64,000 nt of DNA, taken from positions 37,738,760 to 37,802,759 of the forward strand of contig OX344762.1 in the NCBI GenBank assembly GCA_947034895.1. Direction: 5' to 3'. Each line of letters begins with the position of its first letter. Position 1 is the first letter of the stretch. This DNA comes from Rhytidiadelphus loreus (lineage: Eukaryota; Streptophyta; Bryopsida; Hypnales; Hylocomiaceae). Positions 57,513-64,000 of the stretch are shown piece after piece. Below the pieces are notes generated by a model. That model had not been told where the DNA came from, did not search any database, and saw nothing but the letters and a program-made list of their open reading frames with translations. A program made the position numbers and the translations under genes.

Positions 57513-60295
57513 TCACTGAAGAGGACGGATCCTCCGATCTCTCATGTTCCTCCACACAATCATGACAGCATTCCAATCAATGTCTTGTATTGGAATATTA
57601 GCACAAGAAATGCGCATTAATGCATCTAATGTCTCCAATTGCAATTTAGAACGCAAGTGGTTTTTGATCAAATTTTGCTTGGAAAATTCCCTCTCACACA
57701 CTGCTGTACTAGATGGTATTACCATCACTTTTCTCCAAAGCATGTACAATCCTAGCCAATTTGTAGACCATTCAGGAGTTGTACATGCAAAATCCCATGC
57801 TTCCCATAAAGATTTATTGGGTACCATCTCCTTCAAAGTCTCTACCATCTCCAAACATTCGCCTCGACATTGATCTCGCTCTGCATTAGAAATTCCGAAC
57901 TTCTCACAAAGCCTCTCTAACCATGCCTCTGTACGTATAGTTCTCTCTTCCTCATCGATTGGATAGAAAATAAGGCTGAAGAGCTTGCAAGCATTGAAGA
58001 CATGAAGGTCTGGGAACCTTTCATTTAAAGAGTCCACAACTCTTTGCACATACTCAACACCGATAGCTTGACATTCTTCAAGAGTACCTGGGTGATCAAA
58101 AATGCTCCCTTCATGAAGGGTATAAGACTTCTCTGTTTCATCTGCAAGAATATAAACCATCTCACGAGAATTTCTTGAAGCCTCAAGAAATGGCCATAAG
58201 AATTTGGAACCTCTTCCAAATGCAAGTCCCTTTGGAGAAAGAAACCTCCGGGTCAATATTGTAATGCAAACATTCAAATGTCCTCCAATTTGTGTAATGT
58301 CCACCTTATCATATTGAAACATCTTATTCAGCTTATTCAACTCCATCAAGACATCTACTAGTAAATGAAGAAGGAATTGAAATTGAGAAGAGGTCATTTT
58401 ATGATACCAATCAGGCTCTTCAATTCGAAATGTCTCCAACAATGCAGGCATGCAATCCAATATACGTTGCATGACTAGTCCACGAGATAACCACCTCACA
58501 CCATGAATTTGGAGTACAACCAAAGGATCAGATGCAAATTCCTCCATCAATGCATCAAGCTCCTTCTTCCGAATGCTTGATCGACCTACCCAAGTATAGA
58601 TTTTGTTGGCAAAATCATCAAACACTAAGAACTCCAACGATGCTTTTGCTGCATTTCCTGCAGCCAAGGCCTCCCTACATAAAATTATGACAATTAACAA
58701 TTAAAAACTTTACAAAAAACCTTAAACATACAAAATAAATGAGCTTGAATTTTTTTTTAAATACTTACCTATGAGCAATGCAATGTATGTTGATGAGCGC
58801 AAGAACTCTTTCACGGAGCCTAGTTGCTAATCCTGTTCTGCAACCTATCATAGATGCTGCTCCATCTGTGGCTAAAGCCACAATCTTCTCCACTTGCCAT
58901 TCTCGAGCAGTCAAAAGGCCCATCAAAGTTGTATACATAACTTCAGCTGTGCCGCGAGAAACTTCTAATAATTCCACAAAGTGCATGCGGGGTTCACCCA
59001 TTCCTCCACGAGCTAAACTACAAACGTACACTATCAAATGTTGTTCAAGAGTGCGATCTGTAGACTCATCAATCAAAAGAGAAAAGACGGGGGACAAATT
59101 AACTTCTTGTAAGTTTGTTTCCTTCAAATGAGAAGAAATAGCCCACAAGAAATCATAAGCTGCCTCCCTACTAGTATACGAACCATAGTCATCATTAGCA
59201 GGCATGTTTGGAGTTTGCAAGTACATATGCATCCAACATGTATCCTCGTACTGAGAAATCGGTCGATCTTTTTTAACTATAAAATAAAGAAGTTTCATAC
59301 AAGTGACAATCCTTGCAGTTTCAGTGTCTAAAGCATGTGCAACATGTCGAGCCATAGCTGCAGCTTCAGGTGTATTTCTTGCCCCTTCCCACCTTCGTAA
59401 AGCTACAATATGAATTCCACTCTTCTCGTGCACCTAGTGATGACATTATATAAAAATAAGATAATGACATTAAGTTGAAGGACACTGTATTTTTTATTTT
59501 CTCAGAAAAAGAACAAAAACAATTGAACGAAGAAGAACTTCCAATTTCTGGCATTGAATTCAATAGTGCTGATTCAATTGAAAAATAAGTATGAACAACA
59601 AGCAAAGGAATGTTATTTTTTAATTAATATGAAAGTTTGGAAGTACTTCAAGAAAATAACATAATATACATGATAGATTTTTAAAACATATGACATTTTC
59701 GAAAATGGCAATGTACATGAATCAATTAAAAAAATTAAGAGCACATTAAACTAAAATAAAAAATAAGGATGAACAACAAGCAAAGAAATGTGTTTAAAGC
59801 TTAAATTATGTTTCAATGAACTCTAACTTTGACTGATGAAAGTTGAAGTGATCTGCATCCTTCACCAATACCCCATGGTGTTGGAATTGCACAATGCATA
59901 CATGCAGCACACTTCATAACTCCATCTCGAGTTCCACCATGAAGTTGAATACGCATAAGCCAACGCCGCCCACTTCGCCAACTTGTTCTAAATCTTCTTG
60001 GTTTAAATCTTTGCCGTGAACGAGGAGGGTTTTGATCATCTTCTTCAATGTCTTCAAAAACATTATCCTCCTCTTCCTGAGGATCCTCCTCAATAGCATC
60101 TTCATCCATTTGTAAAGAAGCCTCTAGAAATGAAGGTACCGAATTAGGAGCAATATATGAAGAAGTAGACTGCTCACGAAGAATACTTCCTCTGATACTC
60201 TGAGAAGAAGAAGATGCATGGAACCAACGATTTATATTTGGTTGTTGTACATCTCTCCTTTGTCTCGGGACACTTGAGACAGGTAAAGAAGACAT
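57513..60295 (-). CDS. hAT-superfamily transposase-like protein, apparently uninterrupted
   Basis: Three exons: ~60,295 to ~59,820, 59,433-58,765 (acceptor cactag, donor GTAAGT after IHCIAHR) and ~58,676-57,513. Exon 1 has an acidic disordered start and a Cys-containing segment (MKCAACMHCAIPTPWG) after a Trp/Arg block, resembling a TTF-type zinc finger. Exon 2 carries PVFSLLIDESTDRTLEQHL, where DESTD matches the first catalytic Asp region of hAT and ZNF862/DUF4371-like proteins, and VALATDGAASMIGCRTGL with the second Asp. Exon 3 ends with the hAT dimerisation region (VIPSSTAVCEREFSKQNLIK, LDALMRISC). About 780 codons without a stop inside the exons. A weak donor (GTTAGA) at exon 1 is the only doubtful join. 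Active element or domesticated gene. Confidence 0.75.
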
Positions 60296-60469
60296 AATTG
60301 CAAAAAAAAAATCATTATTGAAACCTTCACAAGTATTTAATTCCAAAATTATAAAACCTACGACAATGAATTCATTGCAAAATTCAAAAAACAAAAAAAC
60401 AAAATAAAAAATGTACCATACTTGAGTGCACCCAAGTGATGGTTTGTTGGCCTACAATGGACAAGTGAT

Positions 60470-60740
60470 GGCTCCTCCCCTCTCAAACTCCCTTCCAGTC
60501 TCTCCCCTCTCCCATCAACCCTCTTTCAATCCCCTCCCCTCTCTCCCCTCTCTGTCTCTCCCCCTCCCCCCTCCCCTCTCAGTCTCTCCTCCTCGGCTCC
60601 TCTCCTCTCTCCCCTCCCCTCAATCTCTCCCTTGCTCTCACTCTCTCCCCCTCTCTTTGTCTCTCCCCCTCTCTCTGTCTCTTCCCCTCCCCTCTCTCCC
60701 CCTCCCCCTCCCCTTTCCCGTCATCTCTCTGCCCAGTGGA
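60470..60740 (+). repeat. CT-rich (CTCTCCCC)n simple-sequence tract
   Basis: About 270 bases of ctctccc/ctccctct words just upstream of the hAT-family gene, which reads away from it. The frames over it are compositional. Confidence 0.9.
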
Positions 60741-60994
60741 TGATGTCCGACAATAGTGTGGTAATCAAGTGCTCCAATCAATGCTAAGTTCATTGGATGA
60801 GTGGATAAGCACACAATTAGTGGTATTTTCAATAGGTAAAAAATTGTTGACGGGCAAATTTTTATTAACAAGTTTTTAGGACGTTTAAAATTTTCTCAAG
60901 TTGTCCTAGGACGGATAAGTTTTCAAATTACAAGTTTTTAGGACGGGCTCAAATTTTTTTGCCTTTCATTTACAAGTTTTTGACGGGGGACGGG
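60741..60994. other. Spacer before the inverted LTR-like element
   Basis: It contains three ggacgg words and acaagttttta direct repeats shared with 57.3-57.45 kb. No gene. Confidence 0.3.
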
Positions 60995-63900
60995 TGTGAG
61001 TGTTTCTAACTCCACCCTTAAGTCAGAAAGTTGCACACAGGTTCTAGCGGCATAAGTTAGCAAATTGTAAGGGTGAAATGTAAACGTAGTGTTCTTTGGC
61101 CTTCCAAGCAATGGACACTTTGTTATGTTGATTTTTACCTATTTTAAGTACTTCAAAACACTCTAATAGTTAAGAAATACAGGTTGTTGAGAGTTAGTTA
61201 ATTGTGATTAAAACTTCTAACTAAACTAAAATTCTACCTAAACTAAATCAAAGAATACAATTTGCCCTTTCCAAAATGGTAAAGCAAGTTGGATTCTGAT
61301 ATTCCTAATGAAAGTTATGTGTGGATGAAATTCGTAACTAATTCTATCCTTAAAAACTTCATCCGTCAACTAAAAATAGCAAAATAATATAAAATAAATC
61401 TAAATTTCAGGGTTGAAAGGTTAATTAAGTTATCTAATGGAATTTTAAGAGAAAACCTAATTTTAACCTATTTTAGGATTTTTCATCCAAAACTAGGTCA
61501 AATCTTCATCCACACTTTTATCCTTCAAATTAAAGTAATTTTAAAAGTAAAAGGTGGATTTGGAATCTTCAAAAGATTCTCTAAAAGATTATGGTTTCAA
61601 AAGATTCCCTAGTCGTGCCTTGAAAATATTCCTAATTGTTCTTTAATTAATCCTAGTTCTAAGTTATTATTCTAATTTTAGTGAATTTTTAGGGTTTTAT
61701 GGTTTTTATGAGTAAAGTGATTAATTAACTTCTTGTTAAGATGAAAAGTAAGAATTTAAAACTTTTAGGTGAAAACTTTTAAATGGATGAAAATTCCCCT
61801 TGGTTGGATGGAATTCGTTCCTTTAATAATTTTCAAGAGAATAAATAGATAAATTAGGTTTTGACTTCTCCTAATTATTCTAATATTCCCTAAGTTCCTA
61901 AATTAAATTAGATTCCTTTTGAGATTCTTTTGGATGAGATTACTATTTCGTTTTCCAAATTAATTCCAACTTAATCTAATTATTACCTTTACGATTTTAG
62001 TTAAATTTTCAAAGGTTTTCTAATAATTTAAATTCTACTAGCTATTGGATTCTTAATGGTTAATTTTGTTATTTTTAATTTTCTAATCTAAATTTTTAAA
62101 GAATGAAAGCAAAAGAAAAGACAAAAGATAAATTTTGAAATCATACCTCGGTGTCAAGAATGTCGATCGTCCCGTCATCGCAAAACACCATCATAATTGT
62201 CTCCTTGAAATTCTCCATTGTCTTTCATAAATTTGAAAGAAATCTTAGTATTATTGTTTCTAAACCTATCTAAAAAGTCCAAGTTTGTTAGTTTTGGCAA
62301 TTTCAAACTAATCCTTTGATTTTAGGAAATTAAATTAAATGATAAATTTAATTCAATTTCTCCAAGTTTTCAATGAATAGTAGTTTTATTCGATTGTCAA
62401 TTGTTTAATAGTTATTTCGTTAAATATTCCAAGATATTAGTTGTTGTTTGTTTTATTGTTTTGGCTTATTAGGCCTAATAAAACAAATTCCCCAAACTAC
62501 AAACAAACAACTAATTTGGCTTTGGAATCCTAATTAATAACTAAAACCAATCGAATGAATAGTATTCCTAATAAAATACTCTTAAATAATCAAAACAAAT
62601 CTATCAATGAATAGGAAAAGGAATAAAAGGATGAACGACAATCCAAATGAATAGTAAAAAGAATAAAACAATCCAACAATTCCAACTTCAATAGTAAGAT
62701 GCCAAACGAAAAGAATAAAATAATCAAACAATCCAAATTATAAGATACTAACCTTGATCTTTTGCCTTCTTTGTTCACTCTCTTATAACTCTTTCCCTTC
62801 CTTCACTTGTTGTTTTTGTTTGATTGTTGTTGATGGCGAGCTATGGTGGGTTGAGACACTTGTGTTTTTGAAGAGAATTCTTGGTGTTCAAATTTTCCCT
62901 CTAAAACCAAAGTTTTTATGCGTGGCAACAACAGCCTTAGCTTTTCCACACTTTGAGTGTGGTTTTAATCAATTAGAATTTTGATGTTGGATTTCGATCT
63001 GTGAGGTTGAACTGATCCCTGGCTCCGTCTAGTACTTGTGATCACCAACCCAGTTTGTTCGAACTCCAGCAAGCTCTGGCTCAGCAGTCGTTCCCGACCC
63101 CGTCAGTCCGTTCCTGATCCAGTCAGCCGTTCCCATCCAGCCCGTCGTTCCCGTCCAGCCAGCCCGTTTCCAACCCTGTCAGTCCGTTCCCGATCCAGTC
63201 AGCCGTTCTCGATCCAGCCAGTCGTTCCCGACCAGTCAGTCCTTCTTGATCCAACCAGTTGTCTCGACCCCTTCAGTCGTTTTCGGTCTGAACTCCTTTT
63301 CAACCTGAAATTTTGGTTATTCTAACAATCAAGCACACTATGCTGTTAGAAATAACAACCAACAATAAAATAAACAATAATATGGAAAATAATTCTTTAA
63401 GCAAGAATTGTGTTAAATAAATTTCGAAACAAAGGTGCCACACATCAATTTAGCAAAGAAACAACCAAAAAGTTTTGGAGGACCAATACCTCCGCCACTT
63501 GCATGAGCGAAAGAGAAATAATTCAAGGGCTCTTGGACTTTAAATAAGTTTCAAAGGAATATTATTTCTTTGATTCTTATTATTATTTAAAGTCAAAGCT
63601 TTGCCTTGGAAAACAAATTCAAGTATTAGTAAATCAAAACTCCGCCGTGCAAACCACAAATTAGTTTTTTCCACAATGGTGAATTTTAACTTTAAAGGTC
63701 AAAGCTTCGCCGTGTGGGAGCAACCCGAGGTATAAACGAACAATTTAAAGTTTCCAATACCCGTTTCCAGGTTTCAAAGTCAAAGCTCCGCCGTGTGGGA
63801 GCAACCCCAGGAATAACCAGTATCCAAGGACCCAAACTAGTATTTTGAAAACTTAATTCTTAAAGGAGGTACACATGACAGTGTTTAACCGAACATTAAA

Positions 63901-64000
63901 AACTAATTTCCAAAATTCCAAACAAAGTTCTAGTTTAATCACTAAAGGAGGTACACATGACAGTGTTTAACCGAACATTAGCAATTATTCAAACCAAACA
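60995..64000 (-). mobile_element. Family-1 solo-LTR-like element, inverted, cut by the window end
   Basis: From TGTGAGTGTTTCTAACTCCA at 60,995 the sequence is the reverse complement of 9,764 down to about 6,600 of the first element. It carries the same markers in reverse: aagttgcacacaggttctag, the AT-rich body, the GC-rich minisatellite (63,057-63,290), the three ~80-bp units (63,690-63,830) and the TTCGGTTAAACACT blocks (63,860-63,990). The remainder, including its TATA box, lies beyond the window. Confidence 0.85.
63057..63290 (-). repeat. GC-rich minisatellite of the inverted family-1 copy
   Basis: About twelve ~18-base units of the form cagtcgttcccgacc/cagtccgttcccgatc. It is the counterpart of 7,420-7,640 on the other strand, with different unit order. 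Confidence 0.8.

Noticed and set aside
60426..60743. Ser/Leu/Pro-rich 105-residue ORF
   Set aside because: It is the translation of a CT-rich simple-sequence tract.

Overview
The window is nuclear DNA of a land plant with a large, repeat-rich genome. The evidence is two ordinary plant housekeeping genes with short GT-AG introns (a Golgi Qa-SNARE of the SYP31/32 type and the fused dehydroquinate dehydratase/shikimate dehydrogenase), surrounded by plant-type hAT, MULE, CACTA, Stowaway-like and LTR-element sequence. The species cannot be fixed by eye. An N-type DNA methyltransferase relic hints at a seed-free plant, but that is weak inference.

Layout. 0-3 kb: a minus-strand coiled-coil gene running off the left edge, facing a plus-strand hAT C-terminal ORF. 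3.1-3.6 kb: a GC-rich minisatellite. 4,544-9,764: a 5.2-kb LTR-like element. 9,845-13,218: a CACTA-like element. 13.2-14.8 kb: a decayed Myb/SANT-type gene. 15.1-17.8 kb: two decayed copies of a DRM-type cytosine-methyltransferase exon, with a CACTA element (15,486-17,122) inserted between them. 18.2-28.7 kb (minus): a 13-exon gene that appears to encode a ParB-like domain followed by a class-beta amino (N6A/N4C) DNA methyltransferase. It is broken by a 4.25-kb LTR-like insertion (20,060-24,312) and by point lesions. An intron near its 5' end carries three tandem ~280-bp units, each with the same perfect 20-bp palindrome. 30,136-34,193: a second copy of the 4-kb LTR-like element. 34.4-38.75 kb (plus): a MULE transposase with five in-frame stop codons, whose intron holds a mutated copy of the same palindrome. 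39-43 kb: repeats and unrecognised sequence. 43.0-45.3 kb (minus): SYP31/32 syntaxin. 45.9-49.5 kb: a Stowaway-like MITE and unrecognised DNA. 49.6-54.75 kb (minus): DHD/SDH. 56.9-57.1 kb: a short copia-like LTR. 57.5-60.3 kb (minus): an apparently uninterrupted hAT-family protein. 60,995-64,000: an inverted, incomplete copy of the first LTR-like family.

The two expressed-looking genes act in separate processes: vesicle fusion at the Golgi and the shikimate pathway. The most unusual part is 15-39 kb, where relics of two unrelated DNA-methyltransferase classes lie beside a MULE transposase. The palindromes in the methyltransferase and transposase introns hint that this block may once have been one composite mobile element. 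That link is inference. All exon limits were read by eye from splice consensus and family resemblance; no alignment or search was run.
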